Shown piece by piece: positions 17,088 through 28,070 of a DNA stretch of 64,000 bases. How positions within the stretch are numbered: position 1 is the first letter of the stretch; the number at the start of each line of letters is the position of its first letter. A program made the translations under genes and the position numbers. Below the pieces are notes generated by a model. That model was given only the letters and a program-made list of their open reading frames with translations, ran no database searches and was not told the origin of the DNA. Source of the stretch: Myxococcus stipitatus (GTDB lineage: Bacteria > Myxococcota > Myxococcia > Myxococcales > Myxococcaceae); NCBI RefSeq assembly GCF_037414475.1, contig NZ_CP147913.1, forward strand, positions 7,810,001 to 7,874,000. Direction: 5' to 3'.

Positions 17088-18290
17088 TTACTCCCTCCCT
17101 CCAGTCGAGGGGGAGGGAGCCGGCCGGGCCCACGGCTCCAGCTCGGGGAGCATGCGCTCCATCGTCGCGGAGCTGTTGACCAGCAGTCGAAACACCTCCT
17201 CGGCCGCCTCCCCGGTGACGGGCACGGGCTGGAAGGGGAGCTCGGGAAAACGGTCCGTGCGCAGCGGGAACACCTCACTGGAGAGGTAACCCCCCGGACC
17301 GAAGCGGCCCTTCCACAGGGCCCCCCGCTTGTCGCGCGGGTTCCAGTTCCCCCCGAAGACGAAGTTGCCCAGGGAGTAGACGACAGGCGCGCCCCGGTGC
17401 AGCTCCATGGCCTGGAGCACGTGGGGATGGCTGCCGAGCACTCCAGAGGCCCCCGCGTCGATGGCGGCGTGGGCCAGCCGGACTTGATAGGGCTCCGGGA
17501 CATAGGTGCCCTCGCGGCCCCAGTGGAAGAAGGGCAACACCACATCCGCCTGGTGCTTCGCGGCGAGGATGTCCTCGCGCAGCATCCGCTCCATGACGCC
17601 CACGTCGGAGAAGTGGCCGGCGACACCCGGCGTCGTCTCCGTGGCGTAGACCTCCGGCGGCTCGATGTTCCGCTCGCCCAGGAAGAAGTACCCCAGGAGC
17701 GCCACCCGCACGCCGCCCACGGTGATGAGGGCGGGCTTGCGCGCCTCGGCGAGGTTGCGCCCGGCTCCGAAGTAGGGGATTCGCGCCGCCTCCAGCGTGA
17801 CCAGCGTGTCCACCAGCCCCTGGGCGCCGTAGTCCATGAGGTGATTGTTGGCCAGGCTCACCGCGTCCACCCCGCCGGCCAGGAGCGCTCCGACCAGCTC
17901 CGGGCGCGCGCGGAAGTTGAAGTTCTTGGCCAGCTTCTCGCCGCCCTCGGTGAAGGGGCACTCCAGGTTGACGACGAAGAGGTCGGAGGCGTCGTCCAGC
18001 GCCCGCACCTCCTTGAACCCGTAGGCGAGCATCTCCTCGCGGGAGCGGCCCTGGGCCACCTGGTCGTCGAAGAACTTCTGGTGGTTGTGGCCCAGCGTCA
18101 CGTCGCCGCCCACCAGCAGGGTGATGGGGCGGGCGGGGGGGCCGGCGTCCTGGGGGCTGGCGACCGGGGCGGGGGCGGGCGTGCCGGCGTCCTGGGGGGC
18201 CGGGGTGGGGGCGGAGGGGGCGTCCGCCACCGCGGCGGGGCGTGGATGACAGGCGGCGAACAGCAACAGCAGCAAGGCGGCGTGGCGCAT
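17088..18290 (-). CDS. CapA-family lipoprotein (metallophosphatase-like)
   Basis: A 400-residue protein of the CapA / poly-gamma-glutamate capsule protein family, which has a metallophosphoesterase-like fold. The signal peptide ends in a lipobox FAAC (Cys14). Residues 15-53 form a linker with repeated Ala-Pro-Gln-Asp-Ala-Gly units, encoded by imperfect direct repeats at 18142-18210. The catalytic domain starts with ITLLVGGDVTLG, then VVNLECPFT, VSLANNHLMDYG (the Asn-His pair), GVLGSHPHVLQ and VVYSLGNFVFGG, all expected motifs. No capsule synthesis genes are near, so the name should not be taken as proof of a capsule role. It diverges from the TPR gene at 18354 with 63 bp between. Confidence 0.88.
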   Translation of the reverse strand: MRHAALLLLLFAACHPRPAAVADAPSAPTPAPQDAGTPAPAPVASPQDAGPPARPITLLVGGDVTLGHNHQKFFDDQVAQGRSREEMLAYGFKEVRALDDASDLFVVNLECPFTEGGEKLAKNFNFRARPELVGALLAGGVDAVSLANNHLMDYGAQGLVDTLVTLEAARIPYFGAGRNLAEARKPALITVGGVRVALLGYFFLGERNIEPPEVYATETTPGVAGHFSDVGVMERMLREDILAAKHQADVVLPFFHWGREGTYVPEPYQVRLAHAAIDAGASGVLGSHPHVLQAMELHRGAPVVYSLGNFVFGGNWNPRDKRGALWKGRFGPGGYLSSEVFPLRTDRFPELPFQPVPVTGEAAEEVFRLLVNSSATMERMLPELEPWARPAPSPSTGGRE

Positions 18291-18353
18291 GGGCGGAGGG
18301 AAACTCTACCTTGCACCCGCGTTTGCGCGGCGCGTAGATTGCCCGGCGCTCTC

Positions 18354-19169
18354 ATGGCCCGGGAAAAGGACAACATCGCGCTCTCCGACGAGCACAACAC
18401 TCGCGGAATCGAGCTGGCGGACCGGGGTTGGCTGGACGAGGCCATCAAGGAGTTCAAGAAGGCCATCGACCTGGACCCGAGCTCGGCCCACGCGCACGAC
18501 AACCTGGCGACCGTCTACGCGGAGAAGAAGCTCTTCCGCGAGGCGCTCGGCGAGTACCTGACGGCCTTGAAGCTGGAGCCGGAGAGCGCCACGGCGCACT
18601 ACAACCTGGCCTGCTTCCTCTCCACCCACGCCGGGGAGATGGCGGTGGAGGAGTACAAGGAGGCCATCGAGTTGGACCCGGAGTATCCGGACGCGCACCT
18701 CAATCTGGGCCTCACGTACGCGGACCAGGGGCGGGTGGAAGAGGCCATGCGCGAGCTCCAGGCGGCCATCGAGCTGGACCCGCAGGACGCGTTCCCCCGG
18801 CACGAGCTGGCGGCGCTGATGATGGACGAGGGCGACTACCGCTCCGCGATTACGCTGCTGAAGGAAGTGGTGCGGCTGGAGCCGGAGAACTTCGAGGCGC
18901 AGCTGGACCTGGGCATCTGCTACGCGCAGAAGGGCTTCTACGCGGAGGCCGAGCGGGCCTATGAGCGCGCCCGCGCCCTCAACGCGGAGGACCTGCTGCT
19001 CAACTACAACCTGTCGGCGCTGTATGCGCTGTGGGGCCGGCCGAAGGACGCCGTGCAATACCTGAAGGCGGCGCTCACGGCGGACCGCCAGAAGGTGATG
19101 GGGTGGTTGTCGACGGACCCCATGTTCGACGCGCTCAAGGGCGACGCCGACTTCGAAGCACTTTTCTGA
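18354..19169 (+). CDS. Tetratricopeptide repeat protein
   Basis: A 271-residue protein starting at ATG 18354; the open frame continues far upstream, but those residues are antisense to the CapA gene and not TPR-like. At least six TPR units fill the protein, each with the A-x-x-Y/L-x-x-A-L-x-L-x-P pattern, for example WLDEAIKEFKKAIDLDPSS, KLFREALGEYLTALKLEPES and RVEEAMRELQAAIELDPQD. There is no signal peptide, so it is cytoplasmic. Such proteins are scaffolds. It ends 3 bp before the CNNM-type membrane protein, suggesting a two-gene operon and possibly interaction. Confidence 0.85.
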   Translation: MAREKDNIALSDEHNTRGIELADRGWLDEAIKEFKKAIDLDPSSAHAHDNLATVYAEKKLFREALGEYLTALKLEPESATAHYNLACFLSTHAGEMAVEEYKEAIELDPEYPDAHLNLGLTYADQGRVEEAMRELQAAIELDPQDAFPRHELAALMMDEGDYRSAITLLKEVVRLEPENFEAQLDLGICYAQKGFYAEAERAYERARALNAEDLLLNYNLSALYALWGRPKDAVQYLKAALTADRQKVMGWLSTDPMFDALKGDADFEALF

Positions 19170-19172
19170 GCC

Positions 19173-20600
19173 ATGGGAATGGAATGGGTGTTCCTGGGGC
19201 TGGCGATCCTCCTGGTCTTCGCCAACGGGTTCTTCGTGGCGACCGAGTTCGCCATCGTGAAGATTCGCGCCACGCGGCTCCAGTCGCTGGTGGATGAAGG
19301 CCAGCCGGGTGCGGCACAGGCGCTGCGCATGGTGGAGAAGCTGGACGCGTATCTCTCCGCCACGCAGTTTGGAATCACGCTGGCCTCGCTGGGGCTGGGC
19401 TGGTTGGGTGAGCCCGCCTTCGCCAAGCTGCTGGAGCCGGTGCTGACGAAGCTGGTGCCTGAGGGTGGCAGCACGACGCTGGCCCACACCGCGTCGGTGG
19501 TCATCGGCTTCAGCATCATCACCTTCCTGCACATCGTGCTGGGGGAGCTGGCGCCCAAGAGCCTGGCGATTCAGCGCGCCGAGGCGACGACGCTCGCGGT
19601 GGCGCTGCCGATGCGGGCGTTCTACTTCCTCTTCTACCCGGCCATCGTCCTGCTCAACGGGCTGGCGGCATGGGTGCTGCGCGTCTTCGGCCTCCAGTCG
19701 GTGGGAGAGGCACACGAGGCGCACAGCGAGGACGAGCTGCGCGTCATCCTGCACAGCTCCGCCCAGGCGGGCGCCATCACCACGGCGCGCGCGGAGCTCC
19801 TGGAGCGCGCGCTGGAGATGGCGCAGAAGACGGCGCGCCAGGTGATGGTGCCTCGCAACCAGGTGAAGTTCCTGGACGTGGAGGAGCCGCTGGAGAAGTG
19901 CATCGCGGACGCGCGAGCGGCGGGCCACACGTGGCTGCCCGTATGCCGGGGCAACCTGGACGAGGTGGAAGGCGTGGTGAACGCCAAGGACCTCTTCTTC
20001 CTCCTGTCCCGGGGCGAGCTGCGCAGCCTGGCGCAGGTGCAGCGGCCGGTGCTCTTCATCCCGGAGAACGCGACGCTGGAGCAGCTGCTCGCGGAGTTCC
20101 GCCGCCGCCGCCGGCAGACGGCGCTGGTGGTGGACGAGCACGGCGGCACGTCGGGGTTGGTCACCATCGCGGACGTGGTGGCGGAAGTCGTGGGCGACGT
20201 GGCGGAGCTCGGGCGGCGGGTGGAGGAGGTGCGCTCGTTGCCGGGCGGACGCTTCGAGCTGCCGGGCACCGCGCAGCTGGATGACCTGGAGGAGCGGCTG
20301 GACGTCACCTTCGACCTCGACGAGGACGAGGAGGGAGAGGTCACGACCATCGCCGGCTACCTGATGGCGAAGCTGGGGCGTGTGCCCGAGAAGGGGGACT
20401 CGCTGAAGCTGGACATGTGGCGCATCCAGGTGGAGGAGGTGGATGGGCCTCGCGTGGTTCGCGTGACGGTGGAGCCTCAGTCGCGGACGGCGCCGCGCTC
20501 GCCCACGGATGCTCCGGCCGCGTCGGCCTCCGGCGAGCCCGCTCCGGGCCCGGGCGAGGTGCCCCCGGCGTCCTCCGGCGGCGAGTCCTCCGGCGCCTGA
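19173..20600 (+). CDS. CNNM/HlyC-CorC family membrane protein with CBS domains
   Basis: A 475-residue protein. The first 190 residues are the DUF21/CNNM transmembrane domain: hydrophobic helices with the conserved ATEFAIVKIRATRL, LSATQFGITLASLGLGWLGEPA and LGELAPKSLAI motifs. Two CBS domains follow (about 215-340; RQVMVPRNQVKFLDV and NATLEQLLAEFRRRRRQTALVVDEHGGTSGLVTI). A CorC_HlyC domain (about 360-445) comes next, then a Pro/Ala/Ser-rich tail. The family is linked to magnesium or cobalt transport and CBS domains bind adenine nucleotides; the old name hemolysin is misleading. It lies 3 bp downstream of the TPR gene. Confidence 0.9.
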   Translation: MGMEWVFLGLAILLVFANGFFVATEFAIVKIRATRLQSLVDEGQPGAAQALRMVEKLDAYLSATQFGITLASLGLGWLGEPAFAKLLEPVLTKLVPEGGSTTLAHTASVVIGFSIITFLHIVLGELAPKSLAIQRAEATTLAVALPMRAFYFLFYPAIVLLNGLAAWVLRVFGLQSVGEAHEAHSEDELRVILHSSAQAGAITTARAELLERALEMAQKTARQVMVPRNQVKFLDVEEPLEKCIADARAAGHTWLPVCRGNLDEVEGVVNAKDLFFLLSRGELRSLAQVQRPVLFIPENATLEQLLAEFRRRRRQTALVVDEHGGTSGLVTIADVVAEVVGDVAELGRRVEEVRSLPGGRFELPGTAQLDDLEERLDVTFDLDEDEEGEVTTIAGYLMAKLGRVPEKGDSLKLDMWRIQVEEVDGPRVVRVTVEPQSRTAPRSPTDAPAASASGEPAPGPGEVPPASSGGESSGA

Positions 20601-20618
20601 GGCGAGTCCGTTGGGGCT

Positions 20619-21419
20619 CTAGGGCTCCGCGGGCGCCTTCTTGTCGGCCGCGGCCTTCTTCGCGGGCCGCTTGGGCTTGCCGCTGGCCTTGGCCTGGACG
20701 GGCCGCGGGTGCTCGACCTGGAGCAGCTCCAGGCCGGTGCTGTCCGCCGTCGTCAACTTGACGATTCCCACGCCGGGCGCGAGCCACACGGTGGTCTCCA
20801 TGGAGCGGCCCTCGGCGCCTGGGCGCGTGGACCTCGCGGTGACGATGTTGCGCACCTTGAGCGCCTTGAAGGTGCCCGCGGGCACCGTGATTTCTTCCTC
20901 GCCCTCGACGGTGGCCGCCTTGTCGAACGTGGTGGAGATGGTGGGCCGGAGGCCTCCTGACTTGCTCGCGGGCGGCCGCAGCTTGACGGACAGGCTGTTC
21001 TTCCACGTCCCGCCCGGCACCATGCTCGCGGGCGCGGGCACCGCCACGCCCTCGGAGCTCACGACCTGCACCTCCATGCCAGACGCGGACAGGAGCGCGC
21101 CCTCGAGGCCCCCCAGGCCCAGGCTCATGCCTTCAGTGCTACAGGTTGCATCCGTTTCACCCTGCCGGTCCTTGAGCTTCACCGCGACCTTGCCGCGCAG
21201 CCCCTCCGGCGTGGGCGTCACCCCGTGGGTGCTCAACACCATCGTCGAGGACGTGCCCGCCCGGTAGGTGAGCGTGAGCCCTTCCTCGAGGGGGAAGTAG
21301 GGGTGAGGACACGCCACGGAGGCCTTGGCCGCCTGCGTGTCAGTCCGGGGTGCTACCTCCGGCGTAGGGGACGCTCCCATGAGGAGCATCACGGCAAGAA
21401 AGGGCTGGAACGTAGGCAA
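20619..21419 (-). CDS. Exported protein of unknown function with basic tail
   Basis: A 266-residue protein. The start is uncertain: TTG 21419 gives a short signal peptide (FQPFLAVMLLMGASP), while ATG 21389 would cut it shorter. The body is beta-rich and includes VKLKDRQGETDATC, an ITVPAGTFKALKVRNIV strand and VWLAPGVGIVKL, the pattern found in DUF3108-like or lipid-accessory proteins of myxobacteria. A Lys/Ala/Pro-rich tail from about residue 240 (KPKRPAKKAAADKK) is disordered. It converges with the CNNM gene, leaving 18 bp. Function unknown. Confidence 0.55.
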   Translation of the reverse strand: MPTFQPFLAVMLLMGASPTPEVAPRTDTQAAKASVACPHPYFPLEEGLTLTYRAGTSSTMVLSTHGVTPTPEGLRGKVAVKLKDRQGETDATCSTEGMSLGLGGLEGALLSASGMEVQVVSSEGVAVPAPASMVPGGTWKNSLSVKLRPPASKSGGLRPTISTTFDKAATVEGEEEITVPAGTFKALKVRNIVTARSTRPGAEGRSMETTVWLAPGVGIVKLTTADSTGLELLQVEHPRPVQAKASGKPKRPAKKAAADKKAPAEP

Positions 21420-21530
21420 CCTCCAGAAAAGTCAATGGGAAGGTAGGGTGGGGTGGCCAGGGTGCAAGTCCGGGAGCGGACCTTCCTTGGTTGGCCAGGC
21501 CTGCCCAAAGGGCAAGCAGCCGAACGTATG

Positions 21531-21542
21531 GCCACGCGTGGC
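21531..21542. repeat. 12-bp perfect palindrome upstream of smc
   Basis: GCCACGCGTGGC reads the same on both strands and sits about 124 bp before the smc start, in the 246-bp gap shared with the divergent exported-protein gene. It may be a regulator site; no factor can be assigned. Confidence 0.3.
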
Positions 21543-21665
21543 ATGGTCACGCTTGATCGCCTGGGAAGCGGCTGGTAGTCCTCCAGAAATCGTTCCGAGG
21601 CCGATTTTTCGGCCTCGCGCTCACTTTTCACTCGTACCTCGCGCGTCCCCCAGGAGCCCGCTGGC

Positions 21666-24600
21666 ATGCGTATCAAGCGGTTGGACATCACCGGCTTCAA
21701 GTCCTTCATGGAGCGGAGCGTCTTCACCTTCGATGAAGGGGTGACAGGCATCGTCGGCCCCAACGGATGTGGCAAGTCGAACGTCGTCGACGCCATCCGC
21801 TGGGTGATGGGCGAGCAGAGCGCGAAGAACCTCCGTGGCCGCGGCATGGAGGACGTCATCTTCAACGGCTCGGAGAACAAGCCGCCCTTGTCCATGGCGG
21901 AGGTGTCGCTCACCTTCCTCGTGGATGACACGGACCAGCTGGCGCCCCAGTACCAGGGCTTCGCTGAAATCACCGTCACGCGGCGCCTGTTCCGCAACGG
22001 CGACTCCGAGTACCTCATCAACAAGACGCAGTGCCGTCTGCTCGACATCACCGAGTTGTTCCTCGGCACGGGCGTGGGCACCAAGGCCTACTCCATCATC
22101 GAGCAGGGCCGCGTGGGACTCATCGTCTCCAGCAAGCCGGAGGACCGGCGCCACCTGCTGGAGGAGGCCGCGGGCGTCACCAAGTACAAGGCGCGCCGCA
22201 AGGCCGCCGAGCGGAAGATGGAGGCCACCGAGGCCAACCTCCTGCGCGTCACGGACATCACCACCGAGCTGGAGAAGCGGCTCGACACGTTGTCCCGCCA
22301 GGCGAAGAAGGCGGAGAAGTACAAGAAGCTCAAGGCGCGCATGCGGGACATCGACCTGCACGCGGCCAGTCACCGCCACCTGGAGCTGCTCGCGGAGAAG
22401 CAGGTCCTCCAGTCGCGCCTGGCCAACCTGGGCACGGAGGAGCGCGACAGCCTGGACCGCGTGAAGGAGCTGGAGGAGGCGATCACGCGGCGCCGCGCGG
22501 AGCTGGACGCGGAGGCCGCCGCCCTCCAGGCGCTGGCCGCGGAGGTACACGCGAAGGAGAGCGCGCTCCAGCGCGACACGCAGGACCTGTCCTATGGACG
22601 CCGGGATTTGGACGAGACGACGTCCCGCGTGACGCAGGCCCGCGCGGACCTGGACGGCCTCCTGGCGAAGCAGGCGGAGATGTCCGACGCCATGGCCGCG
22701 CGCGAGGCGGAGCTGTCTGGCATCGCCGGCTCGTGGAAAGAGGACGAGGTGTCGATGCAGGTGGCGCAGGAGGAACTGCGCCGTGTCACCCAACTGCAGA
22801 CCGAGGTGGCCCTGCGGCTCGAGCAGGAGCGCGCGGGCCTGGTGGCCGTGGCCGCGCGCCTGGCCAACCACGAGAGCAACCTGGTCAACCTGGCCCGCCA
22901 GCGCACCGATTTGGAGACGCGCCGCGCCAAGCTCCAGGCGGAGCTGGAGACGCTGCGCGCGCAGGAGACGCAGCTGGAGGCGGTGCGTGGCGACGTGGCC
23001 CGGCGGGTGGAGGACACCCGGCACCTGGCCGCGGAGCTCGCCGAGCGCAAGGGGCAGGAGGAGGATGCGCTCACCCGGACGCGCGCGGCCTTCACGGAGA
23101 ACGAAATCCAGGTCATCGCGCTGCGAGAGGAGCTGAGCGACAAGCGCAGCCGCCTGTCGTCGCTCGAGGACATCCAGAAGAACTACGACGGGTTCGACCG
23201 CGGCGTGCGCGCCGTCATGGTGCGCGCGGGCACGGTGGCCCGGGAGCAGGGCATCTTCGGCCTCGTGGCGGATGTGCTCACCGTCACCCCGCGCTACGAG
23301 CGCGCGGTGGAGGCGGCCCTGGGGGAGCGGCTCCAGCACGTCATCGTCGAGAGCCGCGACAAGGGCGTGGAGCTGGTGGAGTACCTCAAGGGCCACGCGG
23401 AAGGCCGCGGCAGTTTCCTGCCCGTGCCCTCGCTGGAGGCGCTGCCTCCGGTCCTGGAGCCGGACTTCGAGCGCCCGGGCGTGCTGGCCCACGCCCTGCG
23501 CGAGGTGACGCACGAGGAGGCGCTGTCGCCGGTGGTGCGGCTGCTGCTCGGCGACGTCATCATCGTCCAGGACGTGGCGGCGGCGCGTGCGTACGCGGAG
23601 GCCGGCGGTCCGGTGTGCACGCTCGTCACGCAGGACGGCGAGGTGTTCCGCGCGGACGGCACGATTGTCGGCGGTGAGCGCGAGGGCGCGGCGGTGGGCG
23701 CGCTGCAGAAGAAGCGCGAAATCGCGGAGCTGGCGGGCGAGGTCGCCCGGGTGGAGGAGCGCTACAACGAAATCCTCACCCGGCACTACACGCTCCAGAA
23801 GCAGATGGGCCACACGGAGGGCGTCCTCAAGGGGCTGGCGAAGAACCAGCACACCGAGGAAGTGAATCTCGCCAGCCAGGAGAAGGACCTGCACAAGGCG
23901 GGCGAGGACCTGGCGCGCGTGCGCGAGCGTCTGCGTGCCCAGGAGCAGGAGGAGGCCCAGCTGGCGCAGAGCCAGACGGCGCTCGCCCACGAGGAGGAGG
24001 CCAGCCGGGGCGAGGTGGCCCACGGCCAGACGGACCGCGAGGGCCGTGAGGAGCGCGTCAAGCAGCTGGCCTCCGAGCAGGAGTCCCTGCGCCAGCGCGC
24101 GGAGACGGCCAACGCGGACCTGACGGGCCTGCGCATCAAGGTCGCCGCCGGCAGCGAGCGCGGCGAGTCGGCGCGCAAGGAACTCGACAGCCTCGTGACG
24201 CAGCGCCGGGACATGGAGACGCGCGTGGCGCGCCTCCAGGCGACGCTGGCCGAGGGGGGCTCGCGCACGGAGGAGCTGGCGAAGCGCATCGCGGAGACGG
24301 AAGCCGGGCTTGCCCAGCGCGTGGAGGAGCACCGCGTGGCCGCGGAGGGCCTGGAGGCCCGGCGCTCGGCGCACACGGTGGCCTCCGTGGAGGTGCGCGA
24401 GCAGGACACCCAGTTCCGCGAGCTGCGCGGCCGGGTGGAGGAGCTGATGCAGGGCCTGTCCCAGATTTCGCTGCGCGAGCGCGAGATTGCCCTGGAGCTC
24501 GAGCACCTGTCGGCGGGCATCCGCGAGCGGCACCAGGTGGACCTGGCGCTGGAGCTGCACCGCTACCACCTGCTGCCGTCGCTGACGCCGGAGACGGAGG

Positions 24601-25265
24601 CGGAGCTGAAGGACCTGCGCGCGCAGGTGGAGAAGATGGGGGAGATAAACCTCACCGCCATCGACGAGCACGCGGAGCTGGCCAAGCGCTTCGACTTCCT
24701 CACCGCGCAGAAGACGGACCTGCTGGCCTCCATGGAGCAGCTCAAGGAGGCCATCCAGCGCATCGACGCCACCAGCCGCGAGCGCTTCAAGCAGACCTTC
24801 GACGTGGTGAACGAGAAGTTCCAGGCCATCTTCCCCCGTCTGTTCGGCGGAGGCCGCGCGAGCCTCGTGCTCACCAGCGACGGCCCCAACGGCGAGCCGG
24901 GCGTGGAAATCGTGGCCCAGCCGCCGGGCAAGAAGCTCCAGAGCGTCAACCTGCTCTCCGGTGGCGAGAAGGCCCTCACCGCCGTGGGCCTCATCTTCGG
25001 CATCTTCCTCATCAAGCCCACGCCCTTCTGCCTCCTGGACGAGGTCGACGCGCCGCTGGATGAGGGCAACGTGGGCCGCTACAACGACATGGTGAAGGAG
25101 ATGAGCCGCCAGTCGCAGTTCATCCTCATCACCCACAACAAGCGGACCATGGAGGTCTCCAACACCCTCTACGGCGTCACCATGGAGGAGCCGGGTATCT
25201 CCAAGCTCGTCAGCGTGCGCATCCGCGAGGCCACCGCGGCCAACGACGACAAGATGTCCGCCTGA
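21666..25265 (+). CDS. smc: Chromosome segregation ATPase SMC
   Basis: A 1199-residue protein of normal SMC length. The N-terminal Walker A is GPNGCGKSN (residues 31-39). A long coiled coil follows, then the hinge at about 520-640 (GIFGLVADVLTVTPRYERAVEAALGERLQHVIVE), a second coiled coil, the ABC signature LLSGGEKAL near 1096-1104 and the Walker B CLLDEVDAPLDE near 1120. SMC dimers entrap and compact DNA with the ScpAB kleisin complex, which is not encoded in this window. ATG 21666 starts the typical MRIKRLDITGFKSF. It is monocistronic, followed by a strong hairpin at 25351-25389. A long open frame on the opposite strand is a codon-bias shadow. Confidence 0.97.
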   Translation: MRIKRLDITGFKSFMERSVFTFDEGVTGIVGPNGCGKSNVVDAIRWVMGEQSAKNLRGRGMEDVIFNGSENKPPLSMAEVSLTFLVDDTDQLAPQYQGFAEITVTRRLFRNGDSEYLINKTQCRLLDITELFLGTGVGTKAYSIIEQGRVGLIVSSKPEDRRHLLEEAAGVTKYKARRKAAERKMEATEANLLRVTDITTELEKRLDTLSRQAKKAEKYKKLKARMRDIDLHAASHRHLELLAEKQVLQSRLANLGTEERDSLDRVKELEEAITRRRAELDAEAAALQALAAEVHAKESALQRDTQDLSYGRRDLDETTSRVTQARADLDGLLAKQAEMSDAMAAREAELSGIAGSWKEDEVSMQVAQEELRRVTQLQTEVALRLEQERAGLVAVAARLANHESNLVNLARQRTDLETRRAKLQAELETLRAQETQLEAVRGDVARRVEDTRHLAAELAERKGQEEDALTRTRAAFTENEIQVIALREELSDKRSRLSSLEDIQKNYDGFDRGVRAVMVRAGTVAREQGIFGLVADVLTVTPRYERAVEAALGERLQHVIVESRDKGVELVEYLKGHAEGRGSFLPVPSLEALPPVLEPDFERPGVLAHALREVTHEEALSPVVRLLLGDVIIVQDVAAARAYAEAGGPVCTLVTQDGEVFRADGTIVGGEREGAAVGALQKKREIAELAGEVARVEERYNEILTRHYTLQKQMGHTEGVLKGLAKNQHTEEVNLASQEKDLHKAGEDLARVRERLRAQEQEEAQLAQSQTALAHEEEASRGEVAHGQTDREGREERVKQLASEQESLRQRAETANADLTGLRIKVAAGSERGESARKELDSLVTQRRDMETRVARLQATLAEGGSRTEELAKRIAETEAGLAQRVEEHRVAAEGLEARRSAHTVASVEVREQDTQFRELRGRVEELMQGLSQISLREREIALELEHLSAGIRERHQVDLALELHRYHLLPSLTPETEAELKDLRAQVEKMGEINLTAIDEHAELAKRFDFLTAQKTDLLASMEQLKEAIQRIDATSRERFKQTFDVVNEKFQAIFPRLFGGGRASLVLTSDGPNGEPGVEIVAQPPGKKLQSVNLLSGGEKALTAVGLIFGIFLIKPTPFCLLDEVDAPLDEGNVGRYNDMVKEMSRQSQFILITHNKRTMEVSNTLYGVTMEEPGISKLVSVRIREATAANDDKMSA

Positions 25266-25350
25266 GCCCCTCCGGGCCTTGTCCGGGACGCCTCGCCGCA
25301 TGAGGCGCCCCGGGCCGTGAGGGCCGGAGACAATCGAGGCTGGAAACACA

Positions 25351-25389
25351 GAAGGCGCGGGCCCCGGACCTCCGGGCTCCCGCGCCTTC
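25351..25389. terminator. Bidirectional hairpin terminator between smc and a lipoprotein gene
   Basis: GAAGGCGCGGG (25351-25361) pairs perfectly over 11 bp with CCCGCGCCTTC (25379-25389). An inner CCCGGA/TCCGGG stem (25363-25368 with 25371-25376) extends it. It sits between two convergent genes, so it can serve both. Confidence 0.75.
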
Positions 25390-25419
25390 GTGCGTTTCAC
25401 GCCTGGGGCGTGGTGACGG

Positions 25420-26631
25420 CTACTTCTTCTTCTTCGGGCCGTAGTTGACCTTCGGGCAGATGCCGGGGGCCGCCTGGGCCTCCGTGTTCGCCTTGGTCAG
25501 GTCCTGCTGGGTGATGTCCAGCGCGGCCTTGCCGGCGGTCTCCACCGGGGTCCAACCCTCGGCGTCGGTGGCCTTCAGCTCCTGCACCAGCGTCAGGGAC
25601 GCCTGGTCCACGGACTGCTGGGACTCCAGGGCCTTCACCACGCCCTGCGAGGCCTCGACGTAGGCCTTGCACTTGGTGACCATCTCATCCAGCAGGCCGC
25701 TGTTCTTCGTCGCGTTGAACTTCTTCACGACGTTGTCGTACGCGAGCGCGGTGTCCATGCGGGCGCCCAGGGCGATGGCGGCGGCGGCGGCGCGCTGGTT
25801 GCGCACGAGCTCGAGCTGGAAGAAGCGCAGGTTGGCGGGCAGCGTGGTGTCCGCCTCGCTGCCAGCGGAGTTGAAGTGCACGAAGCGGTGCGGGTAGGTG
25901 AGCTTGTCGGACGTCGCGTTCGCCGGCACGGCGGCGAGCTTCGTCTTCAGGCACGCGGCGACCTGGTCGCCTTCGGTGCTGCCGGACGGATCGAAGGTCA
26001 CCTCGGAGACGGGCTGGCCCTTGACCAGGGTCACGCGCGCGGTCAGCACCGGCGGCGTGGAGCCCTTGAAGTTGGCGTAGCAGTCGCACCAGCCCGGCTG
26101 CGCCAGGCGGATGGCGCCGGAGTAGTCCGAGCCCTCGTTCATGCCGAACTTGACGTTCGCGCTGCTGGTGACGTCGTGCTCGAAGGTGGCGGTGGACTCC
26201 ACGGGCTGGGCGCCCTTGGCGAGCAGCGGCGGCTTGACCAGCTTGTCCACGGCGGCCTGGATGCACGCCTGGCCGGTGGGGGCCAGGTTCTCACCGGCGA
26301 CTGTGTGCGTGGCGCTGGTGTCAGTCACGGTGGTCTTCACCGTGACGACGGTCTTCTCGGCGGGGCCGCGGTTCTTCGGGTCCACCAGGCACTCCATGAC
26401 CTCCGGGCGCGTGGTGAGAAGGGCACCCACCAGCACCGCCTGGTTCGCGGGGGGCAGGGTGAGCTCGCGGGGGAAGCAGGTGGCCACGTCGAAGGCGGGC
26501 TGGTTGCCAATGCGCACGCGCTCCTCGGTGGTCTGCGGCTTGCCGTTGGTCGCGGCGGTTTCAGCGGGCTTCTGCTGACCGGCGCAAGCGGCGGTGAAGA
26601 CGACGGAGGCTACGGCGAGACGACGCAACAT
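25420..26631 (-). CDS. Lipoprotein of unknown function
   Basis: A 403-residue protein with lipobox TAAC (Cys16 from ATG 26631); that ATG has AGGGAG about 9 bases upstream, and an upstream in-frame start would spoil the signal peptide. The body has two similar halves with beta strands and cysteines (DVATCFPRELTLPP, PEVMECLVDP, TGQACIQAAVDKL, WCDCYANF, DQVAACLKTKL), reminiscent of TonB-C/energy-transducer-like modules in myxobacterial proteins, but weakly. The last 100 residues are helical and end in a KKKK tail. It is 38 bp downstream of the FHA regulator on the same strand and may be co-transcribed with it. Confidence 0.65.
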   Translation of the reverse strand: MLRRLAVASVVFTAACAGQQKPAETAATNGKPQTTEERVRIGNQPAFDVATCFPRELTLPPANQAVLVGALLTTRPEVMECLVDPKNRGPAEKTVVTVKTTVTDTSATHTVAGENLAPTGQACIQAAVDKLVKPPLLAKGAQPVESTATFEHDVTSSANVKFGMNEGSDYSGAIRLAQPGWCDCYANFKGSTPPVLTARVTLVKGQPVSEVTFDPSGSTEGDQVAACLKTKLAAVPANATSDKLTYPHRFVHFNSAGSEADTTLPANLRFFQLELVRNQRAAAAAIALGARMDTALAYDNVVKKFNATKNSGLLDEMVTKCKAYVEASQGVVKALESQQSVDQASLTLVQELKATDAEGWTPVETAGKAALDITQQDLTKANTEAQAAPGICPKVNYGPKKKK

Positions 26632-26669
26632 GCGGTTGTTCTCCCTGGGGTGAGACTGCGAGGGGGCCC

Positions 26670-28058
<1,389 letters not shown>

Positions 28059-28070
28059 GGGTCCTCTTTA

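Noticed and set aside
16878..18353. Upstream extension of the TPR gene
   Set aside because: The extra 492 codons are antisense to the CapA gene and lack TPR pattern; ATG 18354 is the natural start.
21621..25400. Very long open frame antisense to smc (about 1259 codons)
   Set aside because: It mirrors the codon bias of smc, is Leu/Arg/His-rich without domains, and smc is unmistakable on the other strand.
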